Shown: one piece after another, positions 36,669-43,927 of the stretch
Layout: every line of letters starts with the position of its first letter
Position numbering within the stretch: position 1 is the stretch's first letter
NCBI GenBank assembly: GCA_963778225.1
Contig: CAVZTR010000002.1
Coordinates: 274,883-338,882, forward strand
From: JAGVSR01 sp963778225
GTDB taxonomy: Bacteria; Pseudomonadota; Alphaproteobacteria; Rhizobiales; Hyphomicrobiaceae
Direction: 5' to 3'
DNA: 64,000 nt
The notes under the pieces: model-generated
Told to the model about the DNA's origin: nothing
Databases searched by the model: none
Seen by the model: the letters and a program-made list of their open reading frames with translations, nothing else
Program-made: the position numbers and the translations under genes

Positions 36669-37372
36669 GTGTTTCCACTCGTCGGTTTCTCGGGACAGGT
36701 CCGGTCCTATGGATCCGAATCTGCTTCCTCTTTCCCTAGCGTGCCACCCATCCGGACACTGTAACCCGGGTGACGTTTACATAGAGTTGCGTCGTAGCCC
36801 TCACGAAACAAGTGCCTCATCGGCGCTGCGTTAAGAGCAGTGTCCAATTTTCAACATTGAACCTGAAGCCAACATGAATGGAGGCACCGCGGTTCGCCTT
36901 CGATCCACCAGTCAAATATGGCTCGAAAGCGGCGTGGATTTCGCTCATGCAGCGAAGCGTGGCTCAAGAGAAACATAGCGCCGTTTTTCAATCGTTTTCG
37001 AACGTTGCCTTGGTTTTGTCCAAACTGGATTGCGGCACGTAATTTTGCATAGCAGCATCGGGCTTTGCGGCGGCTGGATGAGACGTCGTTTTGCTGATGC
37101 GAAATGAATATCCGTTCATATTGAGCCGAAGTTTTTTCGACCGGTCAGAATTGACGCAGGGTCGTCTTGAGCCGCGTTCTGAGGATCGGGCCGTCGATTT
37201 GGCGCCGGGAAGTCCCCGGTGATTCGGCGGCGGCCTGAAATGCGAGGTGTGGGAGCACTTCCTTCGACTGGCCACGTTGCTGGCGAGCACCGGGGGTGTT
37301 ACGCCCTCCTCCGACCATTCCCGAGCCGGCGCCGTGCCGCCGGGTTCAGCCGCAGCCCCAACGAGGACGTCC
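36669..37372. other. Intergenic region upstream of purB, no gene identified
   Basis: This 700-base stretch is lower in GC than its surroundings, especially 36840-37150. A minus-strand frame of 43 codons (36988-37119, MNGYSFRISKTTSHP...) has no good ribosome site, so I do not call it. No tRNA, SRP RNA, 6S or tmRNA consensus could be recognised by eye. It may hold the promoter of purB and the small coiled-coil gene, or an unrecognised small RNA. Confidence 0.4.
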
Positions 37373-38680
37373 ATGATTCCCCGCTACTCCCGGCCCGAGA
37401 TGGTTCGCATCTGGGACCCTGAGACGCGCTATCGCATCTGGTTCGAGATCGAGAGCCATGCCGCTACGGCGATGGCGAACCTCGGTATCATTCCCAAGGA
37501 GGCGGCCGACATCATCTGGAAGAAGGGGTCGCAGGCGCGCTTCGAAGTCGCTCGCATCGACGCCATCGAGCAGGTGACGAAGCACGACGTCATCGCCTTC
37601 CTGACGCATCTGGCGGAGATCGTGGGACCTGAGGCGCGGTTCGTGCACCAAGGGATGACTTCGTCGGACGTGCTCGACACGACACTGAACGTGCAGCTCG
37701 TGCGTGCCGCCGACATCCTGATCGCGGATATCGACCGGCTGCTCGAAGCGCTCAAGCTGCGCGCGTTCGAGCACCGGCTGACGCCGACGATCGGACGCAG
37801 TCACGGCATCCACGCCGAGCCGACGACATTCGGCCTCAAGCTCGCCTGCGCTTATGCGGAATTCGAGCGCGCACGGGAGCGTCTCGTCGCGGCGCGCGAA
37901 GACGTGCGCACCTGCGCCATCTCCGGCGCGGTCGGCACGTTCGCCAATATCGACCCGCGGGTGGAAGCCTTCGTCGCTGAACGGATGGGCCTAAAGCCGG
38001 AGCCGGTCTCGACGCAGGTCGTGCCGCGCGATCGCCATGCAATGTACTTTGCCACGCTCGGCGTCGTGGCTTCGTCAGTGGAGCGGTTGGCGACAGAGAT
38101 CCGTCATTTGCAGCGCACCGAGGTACTGGAGGCGGAGGAGTACTTCTCGCCGGGGCAGAAGGGTTCATCTGCCATGCCGCATAAGCGCAATCCGGTGCTG
38201 GCCGAAAATCTGACGGGTCTCGCCCGGATCGTGCGCGGCTATGCCGTGCCTGCAATGGAAAACGTGGCGCTGTGGCACGAGCGCGACATCTCGCATTCGT
38301 CGGTGGAGCGCATGATCGGTCCGGATGCGACAGTGACGCTCGATTTCGCGCTCAACCGCCTGGCCGTCGTCATCGAGAAGCTCGTGATCTATCCCGAGAA
38401 CATGAAGAAGAATCTCGACCGGCTTGGTGGCTTGCATAACTCTCAGCGCATTCTGCTGGCGCTGACGCAAGCCGGCGTATCGCGTGAGGACGCCTACTCC
38501 ATGGTCCAACGCAACGCGATGAAGACCTGGGAAGAGGGCAAGGATTTCCTGGCCGAATTGAAGGCGGACACGGAGGTCACCTCCAAAGTTGCGGTGAAGG
38601 ACCTCGAGGCGATGTTCGACCTCGGCTACCACTTCAAGCACGTCGATACGATTTTCGATCGTGTTTTCGGTAAGGGCTGA
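37373..38680 (+). CDS. purB: Adenylosuccinate lyase
   Basis: From ATG 37373 the 435-residue protein has MIPRYSRPEMVRIWDPETRY as the family N-terminus. The fumarase/aspartase signature GSSAMPHKRNP starts near residue 264, and TSSDVLDTTLNVQL and GRSHGIHAEPTTFGLK supply the other active-site histidines. It makes two cuts in purine synthesis: SAICAR to AICAR and adenylosuccinate to AMP. The frame continues upstream to 37247 but in a low-coding region. It opens a stretch with purC, purS, purQ and purF, with other genes between. Confidence 0.96.
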   Translation: MIPRYSRPEMVRIWDPETRYRIWFEIESHAATAMANLGIIPKEAADIIWKKGSQARFEVARIDAIEQVTKHDVIAFLTHLAEIVGPEARFVHQGMTSSDVLDTTLNVQLVRAADILIADIDRLLEALKLRAFEHRLTPTIGRSHGIHAEPTTFGLKLACAYAEFERARERLVAAREDVRTCAISGAVGTFANIDPRVEAFVAERMGLKPEPVSTQVVPRDRHAMYFATLGVVASSVERLATEIRHLQRTEVLEAEEYFSPGQKGSSAMPHKRNPVLAENLTGLARIVRGYAVPAMENVALWHERDISHSSVERMIGPDATVTLDFALNRLAVVIEKLVIYPENMKKNLDRLGGLHNSQRILLALTQAGVSREDAYSMVQRNAMKTWEEGKDFLAELKADTEVTSKVAVKDLEAMFDLGYHFKHVDTIFDRVFGKG

Positions 38681-38698
38681 GGGGTCGAAAGGTTCGTG

Positions 38699-39298
38699 AT
38701 GTATACTGTCATCGGCTCACTGCAGACGCGCGCATTCCGTGTCGTCTGCATGCTCGAGGAACTCGAGCAGCCCTACACGCTCGACCCGAAGCGTCCCCGC
38801 GATCCTGCAGTCATAGCGCTTAACCCTTCGGGCAAGGTGCCCGTGCTCGTCGATGATGGCACGCCGATCTTCGACAGCGTCGCCATCTGCCAATATCTCG
38901 CCGATAAGCACGATCGCTTCACGTTTCCATCCGGAACGATCAATCGCGCTCATCAGGACAGCTTCACGCAGTTCGCCGTAGACGATGTTGAGGGTCCGCT
39001 CTGGACAGTAGCCAAGCACACGTTCGTGCTGCCGGAGGAGTATCGGGTGGCCGACGTCAAGCGCGCGTGCCAGTTCGATTTCGATCGTGCGATGGTGGCA
39101 CTCGAGAGCCGGCTCGGGAGCAAGCCTTACGTTATGGGCGAGACCTTCACCGTACCCGATCTCATCCTCGGCAATTGCCTTGCATGGGCCACCAGCATCA
39201 AGTGGCGCCTGCCTGAGGGCAACGTCAGCAGCTACTTCGATCGCATTCGCAACCGTCCCGCCTTTATGAGGGCCGTTGCTCTGCGCAGCGCGGCTTAG
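38699..39298 (+). CDS. Glutathione S-transferase family protein
   Basis: The 199-residue protein has the thioredoxin-like N-domain (TVIGSLQTRAFRVVCMLEEL, NPSGKVPVLVDDGTPIFDSVAICQYLA with cis-Pro and the E/S-S glutathione site D-S) and an all-helical C-domain (residues 85-195, YVMGETFTVPDLILGNCLAWA with the capping motif). GSTs conjugate glutathione or act as isomerases and reductases. ATG 38699 has AAGG upstream. It begins 18 bases after purB, so they may be co-transcribed, but a functional link is not evident. Confidence 0.9.
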   Translation: MYTVIGSLQTRAFRVVCMLEELEQPYTLDPKRPRDPAVIALNPSGKVPVLVDDGTPIFDSVAICQYLADKHDRFTFPSGTINRAHQDSFTQFAVDDVEGPLWTVAKHTFVLPEEYRVADVKRACQFDFDRAMVALESRLGSKPYVMGETFTVPDLILGNCLAWATSIKWRLPEGNVSSYFDRIRNRPAFMRAVALRSAA

Positions 39299-39439
39299 CG
39301 GTCGGTTCTGAGATCACGGCTGATGGCGGTGTTGCAGGACTGTTCACGTCTCGCCGCTTGTGGCAGACAGCAGAGACACCCACATTTGCCGGGCACATCA
39401 GCCGGGACGCGAGCGGGGCCGTCCGCAATTGCAGAGACT

Positions 39440-40063
39440 ATGAAAACATCCGAAGCCGACATTCTCATCATTCCAGGCTGGTCGAGTTCGGGGCCGGACC
39501 ATTGGCAGACGCGCTGGGAGAAAAATCTCAAGACCGCGCGGCGTGTGGAGCAGGAGGATTGGATCCGGCCTGACAAAGATCAGTGGGTCGCGCGTATCGT
39601 CGAAGCAGCCGCCCAGTCGGTACGCCCGGTGGTGATTGTCGCGCACAGCCTGGGGACGGTTGCCGTTGCGCATGCGGGGGCGAAACTCGCTCGCTTGCCC
39701 GCGCCGCCCGTCGGTGCATTTCTGGTTGCGCCGGCGGACGTGGACAATGCGGGTGCTTGGCCCGTGACCGCGGGCGAGACATTCGGAGCCTCGCAGGAGA
39801 CGGGCTTTGCGCCCATGCCGAAGTCGATCCTGCCCTTTCCCTCGGTGCTCGTCGCATCATCGAACGACCCGTACTGCTCGCTGGAGCGGGCTCGGGCGCT
39901 GGCCACGACGTGGGGCTCGACAGTCATCGAGAGCGGCGACGTCGGACACATCAATGTCGGTAGCGGTCACGGGCCCTGGCCCGACGGCCTTCTCGCCTTC
40001 GGTATCTTTATGCAGCGGCTGTCGGCGGCCCCGGTGGCGCTGAAACGCACACCGGACGCATAA
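39440..40063 (+). CDS. RBBP9/YdeN family alpha/beta hydrolase
   Basis: From ATG 39440 the protein has 207 residues. It shows the family start ADILIIPGWSSSGPDHWQTRWE, the nucleophile elbow VVIVAHSLGTVAVAHAG (Ser near residue 70) and the late catalytic segment SGDVGHINVGSGHGPWPDG with the His. RBBP9-type hydrolases are serine esterases or aminopeptidases with unknown native substrates. The frame upstream of 39440 lacks protein-like sequence. Confidence 0.88.
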   Translation: MKTSEADILIIPGWSSSGPDHWQTRWEKNLKTARRVEQEDWIRPDKDQWVARIVEAAAQSVRPVVIVAHSLGTVAVAHAGAKLARLPAPPVGAFLVAPADVDNAGAWPVTAGETFGASQETGFAPMPKSILPFPSVLVASSNDPYCSLERARALATTWGSTVIESGDVGHINVGSGHGPWPDGLLAFGIFMQRLSAAPVALKRTPDA

Positions 40064-40090
40064 GTGCCCGCGTTGGCCCGGCTTGTGTAA

Positions 40091-40414
40091 CTAGGCAGGC
40101 TTTTCGAGATCGGTGACGGCCTTGGCCAACGCTGAGTGCATCACGTTCCGGATGTCTTCATCCGAAACCGAAACGCCCTTGGCAACGAGGTCTGCCTTCA
40201 CCTTGCGGAAGACGTCGTCGTCACCTTTTTCTGCAAGGTCGGCTTTGCGCACATCCTTGATGTAGTCATCGAGAGCAGCGCCGGTCAGCCCCAGCAGGCC
40301 GCCGGCCCATTCTGCAAGAGCCTTGTTGCGCCGCGATTCCGCTTTGAACTTCAGTTCGCTGTCGCGGGCGAACATATCTTCGTAGGCCTTTTCGCGCTTA
40401 TCGAACGTCGTCAT
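40091..40414 (-). CDS. DUF1476 protein, ATP synthase zeta subunit (F1F0-ATPase inhibitor)
   Basis: The 107-residue protein MTTFDKREKAYEDMFARDSE... matches the alphaproteobacterial DUF1476 family, known from Paracoccus as the zeta subunit that inhibits the F1F0-ATPase. The N-terminal helix with KREKAYEDMFARD is the inhibitory segment; the rest is a four-helix bundle (EWAGGLLGLTGAALDDYIKDVRKADL). It is a stand-alone minus-strand gene. Its presence supports an alphaproteobacterial origin. Confidence 0.92.
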   Translation of the reverse strand: MTTFDKREKAYEDMFARDSELKFKAESRRNKALAEWAGGLLGLTGAALDDYIKDVRKADLAEKGDDDVFRKVKADLVAKGVSVSDEDIRNVMHSALAKAVTDLEKPA

Positions 40415-40768
40415 TCCGGCTCTCCACTGGGCGTGTTCTTGGATTGTTCTGGGCGTATCCGAGTTGTAGGTCCGTTATTCCTCGGGGCCACATGCCATGC
40501 TGCCTAACCGGTCCCACATGACAAATCAACGGCTTGTGGCCGACATGAACCATTGCCCCTTATCAACCGGCGGTGCGGCGTCGTTAAGATTGTTTCTCCC
40601 CCCCGGTTCGGCTAGGGTCCGCACAGTCGCTTTCGAATATCAGCGCGGCCCGGCCCCTACCCAACAAGACGCAGAATTAGGCTGCAACATCAAAGGGCAG
40701 TGGTCTCGCAGTGCGTGTTGCCGGCGTGTTGAGTGAGCATGAGCGTGATCGTCAAAGGACCAGGATCG
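40415..40768. other. Intergenic region upstream of purC
   Basis: About 350 bases between the divergently transcribed zeta-subunit gene and purC. It contains only short out-of-frame ORFs without protein-like sequence. It must hold the promoters of both genes; no clear box or riboswitch (for example a purine aptamer) was recognised. Confidence 0.4.
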
Positions 40769-41557
40769 ATGAACAGGCGGCGGCGGATTTACGAGGGCAA
40801 GGCGAAGGTACTCTACGAGGGTCCCGAGCCCGGCACCTTGATCCAGCACTTCAAGGATGACGCGACCGCGTTCAATGCAAAGAAGCATGCCCTCATCGAA
40901 GGCAAGGGCGTGCTCAACAATCGCATTTCCGAATACATCTTCTCGCGCCTCGGCGACATCGGCGTGCCGACACACTTCATCAAGCGGCTCAATATGCGTG
41001 AGCAGTTGATCCGCGAAGTTGAAATTGTACCGCTGGAAGTCGTCGTGCGCAACGTTGCTGCTGGATCGTTGGCGACGCGGCTCGGACTTGAAGAAGGCAC
41101 GCAGCTGCCACGCTCGATCATCGAGTTCTATTACAAGGCCGATGCGCTGAACGATCCAATGGTTTCGGAAGAGCACATCACCGCGTTTGGCTGGGCCACT
41201 CCGGCAGAGATCGACGAGATCATGCAGCTCGCGCTGCGCATCAACGACTTTCTCGTCGGCCTGTTCCTCGGCATCGGCATCCGTCTCGTGGACTTCAAGG
41301 TCGAATTTGGTCGCCTGTGGGACAATGAGCAGATGCGGATCGTGCTCGCCGACGAGATCAGCCCCGATTGCTGCCGTCTGTGGGACATCACGTCGGGCGA
41401 CAAGCTCGACAAGGATCGCTTCCGCCGTGACCTCGGTGGCGTGCTGGAGGCCTATCAGGAAGTCGCCCGCCGGCTTGGCGTGCTCACAGAGAACCCGCGT
41501 CCGAAGGGCTCGGGACCGGTGCTCGTTGCGTCCAATCCCACGGGTAAACCCAACTAA
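40769..41557 (+). CDS. purC: Phosphoribosylaminoimidazole-succinocarboxamide synthase
   Basis: From ATG 40769 the 262-residue protein begins MNRRRRIYEGKAKVLYEGPE, the usual alphaproteobacterial PurC start. It contains the SAICAR synthetase signatures VEIVPLEVVVRNVAAGSLATRLG and LVDFKVEFGRLWDNEQMRIVLADEISPDCCRLWD. It joins CAIR and aspartate with ATP. AGGA lies a few bases before the start; the frame is open to 40733. It leads the purC-purS-x-y-purQ gene run. Confidence 0.96.
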   Translation: MNRRRRIYEGKAKVLYEGPEPGTLIQHFKDDATAFNAKKHALIEGKGVLNNRISEYIFSRLGDIGVPTHFIKRLNMREQLIREVEIVPLEVVVRNVAAGSLATRLGLEEGTQLPRSIIEFYYKADALNDPMVSEEHITAFGWATPAEIDEIMQLALRINDFLVGLFLGIGIRLVDFKVEFGRLWDNEQMRIVLADEISPDCCRLWDITSGDKLDKDRFRRDLGGVLEAYQEVARRLGVLTENPRPKGSGPVLVASNPTGKPN

Positions 41558-41573
41558 CTGCGGCTTGGGTTAA

Positions 41574-41625
41574 CCGGCAGCCGACAACCGAAGAGATTCG
41601 GGCGGCTGCGGTTGCCGATTGCCGG
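41574..41625. repeat. Imperfect inverted repeat between purC and purS
   Basis: A 17-base arm (41574-41590, CCGGCAGCCGACAACCG) pairs with 41609-41625 with three mismatches or wobbles around an 18-base loop. It lies 16 bases after purC and just upstream of the purS ribosome site (GGAG at 41631). It lacks a T-run, so it may be an RNA stabiliser or attenuator and not a terminator. Confidence 0.5.
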
Positions 41626-41640
41626 CTGCTGGAGACTGAC

Positions 41641-41883
41641 ATGAAGGCCCTTATCCGCATCACACTGAAGAACGGCGTGCTCGATCCGCAGGGGAAAGCG
41701 ATCGAAGGCGCTGTGCGCGGGCTTGGGATCTCCGGCGTGGGCGACGTGCGGCAGGGCAAGTTCATTGAAGTGCAGCTCGACGAGACCGATCAGGCGAAGG
41801 CCAAGGTCATTGTTGAGCAGATGTGCAAGGACCTCCTCGCGAACACCGTGATCGAGAATTACGCCTACGATCTCGTTCCATGA
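41641..41883 (+). CDS. purS: Phosphoribosylformylglycinamidine synthase subunit PurS
   Basis: The 80-residue protein MKALIRITLKNGVLDPQGKA with GLGISGVGDVRQGKFIEVQL is a canonical PurS, the small bridging subunit that channels ammonia from PurQ to PurL. GGAG is well placed upstream. Its stop overlaps the next start by four bases (ATGA). It is followed not by purQ directly but by two extra genes. Confidence 0.95.
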   Translation: MKALIRITLKNGVLDPQGKAIEGAVRGLGISGVGDVRQGKFIEVQLDETDQAKAKVIVEQMCKDLLANTVIENYAYDLVP

Positions 41884-42008
41884 GCGGTCGGGGTGCCGGC
41901 GAGGATGAGCGTCGCGCCATCAGGTTCCTGGCTGTGAAATTCGTGGTGTTCGCGTTGCTTCCGTTGGCAGCCGCCGCGGTCATTGTTTATCTAACGCTTC
42001 CCCAGTGA
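41880..42008 (+). CDS. Small membrane protein between purS and purQ
   Basis: A 42-residue protein starts at ATG 41880, overlapping the purS stop. It has a charged N-terminus (MSGRGAGEDERRAIRFLAVK) and one membrane helix (FVVFALLPLAAAAVIVYLTL). Small membrane proteins at this spot are known in related alphaproteobacteria, where they are labelled as PurS-associated; no function has been shown to my knowledge. The ATGA overlap and the following gene two bases later argue for a real, coupled gene. An anchor for the FGAM synthase complex at the membrane is only a guess. Confidence 0.7.
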   Translation: MSGRGAGEDERRAIRFLAVKFVVFALLPLAAAAVIVYLTLPQ

Positions 42009-42009
42009 C

Positions 42010-42525
42010 ATGACGAGATTGGCGGCCATTTCCACGTTGCTGATGGTCCTGGCTCCCGCTCTGGCGCTGGCGGCTGAGTCGGACAAGTCCGCTGCGCCAC
42101 CGGTCGCGCTGAAGCTCATCGTATCGAAGCCGGTTGCGTTGGAGTGCCAAACCAAGTCCGTGGTCGTTGCGGAGAACGCGGCCAATGCCACCAACGGTCA
42201 GCTGAAGCTGACGCTGGTGCTCAAGAACGATACGTCCAAGCCTGCGACGGGCTCATGGCGCATCGCAGGTATGGGGCCGGAGCACACCGGGTCATTGGGG
42301 GCGCGAGAAGCCAAGACGTGTGCGGAGTCCTGTCCTCTGCGTGTGGCCGTAGATGGGAACATCGAACTCTGGTCTCCCGCTCCCAAGGGCGTTGACCAGC
42401 TCGCGGCCGGGGAAAAGCTGCTGCTGGCGGTGGTGAAAGTCGATACGCTCGCCTTGCGTGCGACGACGTTCAGCGGCAAAGAAATCGAAAGCCTTGAAGA
42501 AGGCACCTGCAGGATCGGATCGTGA
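42010..42525 (+). CDS. Secreted hypothetical protein within the purS-purQ operon
   Basis: The 171-residue protein has a clear signal peptide (MTRLAAISTLLMVLAPALALA-AES) and a mature beta-rich domain with five cysteines or so (LECQTK, KTCAESCPLR, EGTCRIG), likely disulfide-linked in the periplasm. It starts one base after the small membrane gene and its stop overlaps purQ ATG (TGATG), so it is part of the operon. I recognise no family. A periplasmic product in a cytosolic purine operon is odd. Confidence 0.72.
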   Translation: MTRLAAISTLLMVLAPALALAAESDKSAAPPVALKLIVSKPVALECQTKSVVVAENAANATNGQLKLTLVLKNDTSKPATGSWRIAGMGPEHTGSLGAREAKTCAESCPLRVAVDGNIELWSPAPKGVDQLAAGEKLLLAVVKVDTLALRATTFSGKEIESLEEGTCRIGS

Positions 42526-43226
42526 TGAAAGCCTCTGTCATCGTTTTTCCTGGATCGAACTGCGACCGTGACGTGAAGGTCGCGATCGAGCGGATTACGG
42601 GTTTTGCGCCGAACATGGTTTGGCATGGTGACGCCAGCGTCCCAGCCTCCGATCTGATCGTGCTGCCCGGCGGATTCTCCTATGGCGATTACCTGCGCTG
42701 CGGGGCCATGGCCGCTCATTCCCCCATCATGAAGGACGTGATCGCGAAGGCGAAGGCCGGCACGCCAGTGCTCGGGATCTGCAACGGCTTCCAGGTGCTT
42801 TGCGAGTCGGGGCTTCTGCCGGGTGTGCTGATGCGTAACCGCTCGCTCAAGTTCATCTGCAAGGACGTGCATCTTCGCGCAGAGCGAGACGACACGTTTT
42901 TCTCACGCTGCTACCGAAAGGGTGAGGTCATCAAGGTTCCGATCGCGCATGCGGAAGGCAACTATTTCGCCGACAGCGAAACGCTGGACCGTCTCGAGGG
43001 CGAAGGACGCGTTGCGTTCCGCTATTGCGACGAAGCCGGCACGGTCAGCGATGCGACCTCCCCCAACGGCGCCCAGCGCAACATTGCCGGCATCACAGAC
43101 GCAACCGGCCGCATTCTTGGAATGATGCCGCATCCGGAGCGGTTGTATGAGGCCGCGCTGGGCGGCACCGACGGCCGCCGTATCTTCGAGAGCGCGGTGA
43201 TCAGTTTGACAGCAGACGCGGCTTAA
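42525..43226 (+). CDS. purQ: Phosphoribosylformylglycinamidine synthase subunit PurQ (glutaminase)
   Basis: The 233-residue protein has the class I amidotransferase layout: VIVFPGSNCDRDVKVAIERI, oxyanion loop GGFSYGDYLRCG, nucleophile C86 in LGICNGFQVLCESGLLPG, and H-E pair in GMMPHPERL. It releases ammonia from glutamine for FGAM synthesis with PurS and PurL. GTG 42522 is an alternative start. The large subunit gene purL, usually next in this order, is not in this window. Confidence 0.96.
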   Translation: MKASVIVFPGSNCDRDVKVAIERITGFAPNMVWHGDASVPASDLIVLPGGFSYGDYLRCGAMAAHSPIMKDVIAKAKAGTPVLGICNGFQVLCESGLLPGVLMRNRSLKFICKDVHLRAERDDTFFSRCYRKGEVIKVPIAHAEGNYFADSETLDRLEGEGRVAFRYCDEAGTVSDATSPNGAQRNIAGITDATGRILGMMPHPERLYEAALGGTDGRRIFESAVISLTADAA

Positions 43227-43314
43227 GTGGTCGTCGCGTCGGTCGGGACGACTCCCATCGCATCCGGAACGCAGATTGGCTGTGGTCAAAGTAGCGGTTG
43301 GGGCAGCACCCGCG

Positions 43315-43800
43315 CTACCTCTCCTCGCGCAGCTTGCGCGCCGACACAGTGATGTCGAAGTGATGCACGGTTTCCTTGAGACCTAGCGAATCATAAAGTG
43401 CGATCGCCGGTCCATCCTCAAGATCGGCCTGAACGAAGATCACGTAGGCGCCGCGTTCGGCGGCGATGCGCTGCAAATGCCGAATGAGCAGTGTGGCGAT
43501 GCCTTGCCTGCGCACGTCTTCCAGAACGCCAAGGTCGTAAATATAGACTTCACTTCGTTCTTGCTCGAATTTGTCGAGCACGTAGGCGGCAAGGCCGCCG
43601 ACGACACGTCCGTCGTTCTCCGAGACGAGCACAATGAAGCCGGGATTGGCGAGCAGCCGTTCCAGGTAGGATTCGCTGGGTAGAGCACCGAGATAAACCT
43701 CCGGCTGCTCGAAGACATCGGCGAAGACTGCGAGTAGCTGCTTTAGCTCGGCAGTGTCCCCCGGCCCGAGTTGGCGGATCAGCGTTTGTGAGTGGCCCAT
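43315..43800 (-). CDS. AAC(3)-I-like GNAT family N-acetyltransferase
   Basis: From ATG 43800 the 161-residue protein is a GNAT enzyme with acetyl-CoA motif A RSEVYIYDLGVLEDVRRQGIATLLIRHL and motif B region GAYVIFVQADLEDGPAIALYDSLGL. These, and the FEQ(E/P)RSE(V/I)YIYDL and ETVHHFDI strings, closely match aminoglycoside 3-N-acetyltransferase I (gentamicin resistance, AAC(3)-Ia). Resistance is possible but a chromosomal homologue in an environmental bacterium may act on another amine. The frame upstream to 43995 overlaps the divergent dnaB start and is not coding. Confidence 0.8.
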   Translation of the reverse strand: MGHSQTLIRQLGPGDTAELKQLLAVFADVFEQPEVYLGALPSESYLERLLANPGFIVLVSENDGRVVGGLAAYVLDKFEQERSEVYIYDLGVLEDVRRQGIATLLIRHLQRIAAERGAYVIFVQADLEDGPAIALYDSLGLKETVHHFDITVSARKLREER

Positions 43801-43927
43801 TATCCGTCTGCCTCTTCGAGTTGCCGCGACCCCTCTGTGGATAGCTGGGATAGCTCTCGCTTGACGGGCCCTCTGGGTGTGATTCGGATCTGCCCGGCGG
43901 GGGCGGACTCGGAGTAGCACTTGAGGC

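Noticed and set aside
36988..37374. Minus-strand open frame of 128 codons before purB
   Set aside because: The upstream part overlaps the purB leader and no ribosome site or family is evident. Only a 43-codon downstream piece looks at all protein-like, so it was left as a remark.
40415..40768. Purine riboswitch upstream of purC
   Set aside because: No aptamer core or expression-platform hairpin could be recognised.
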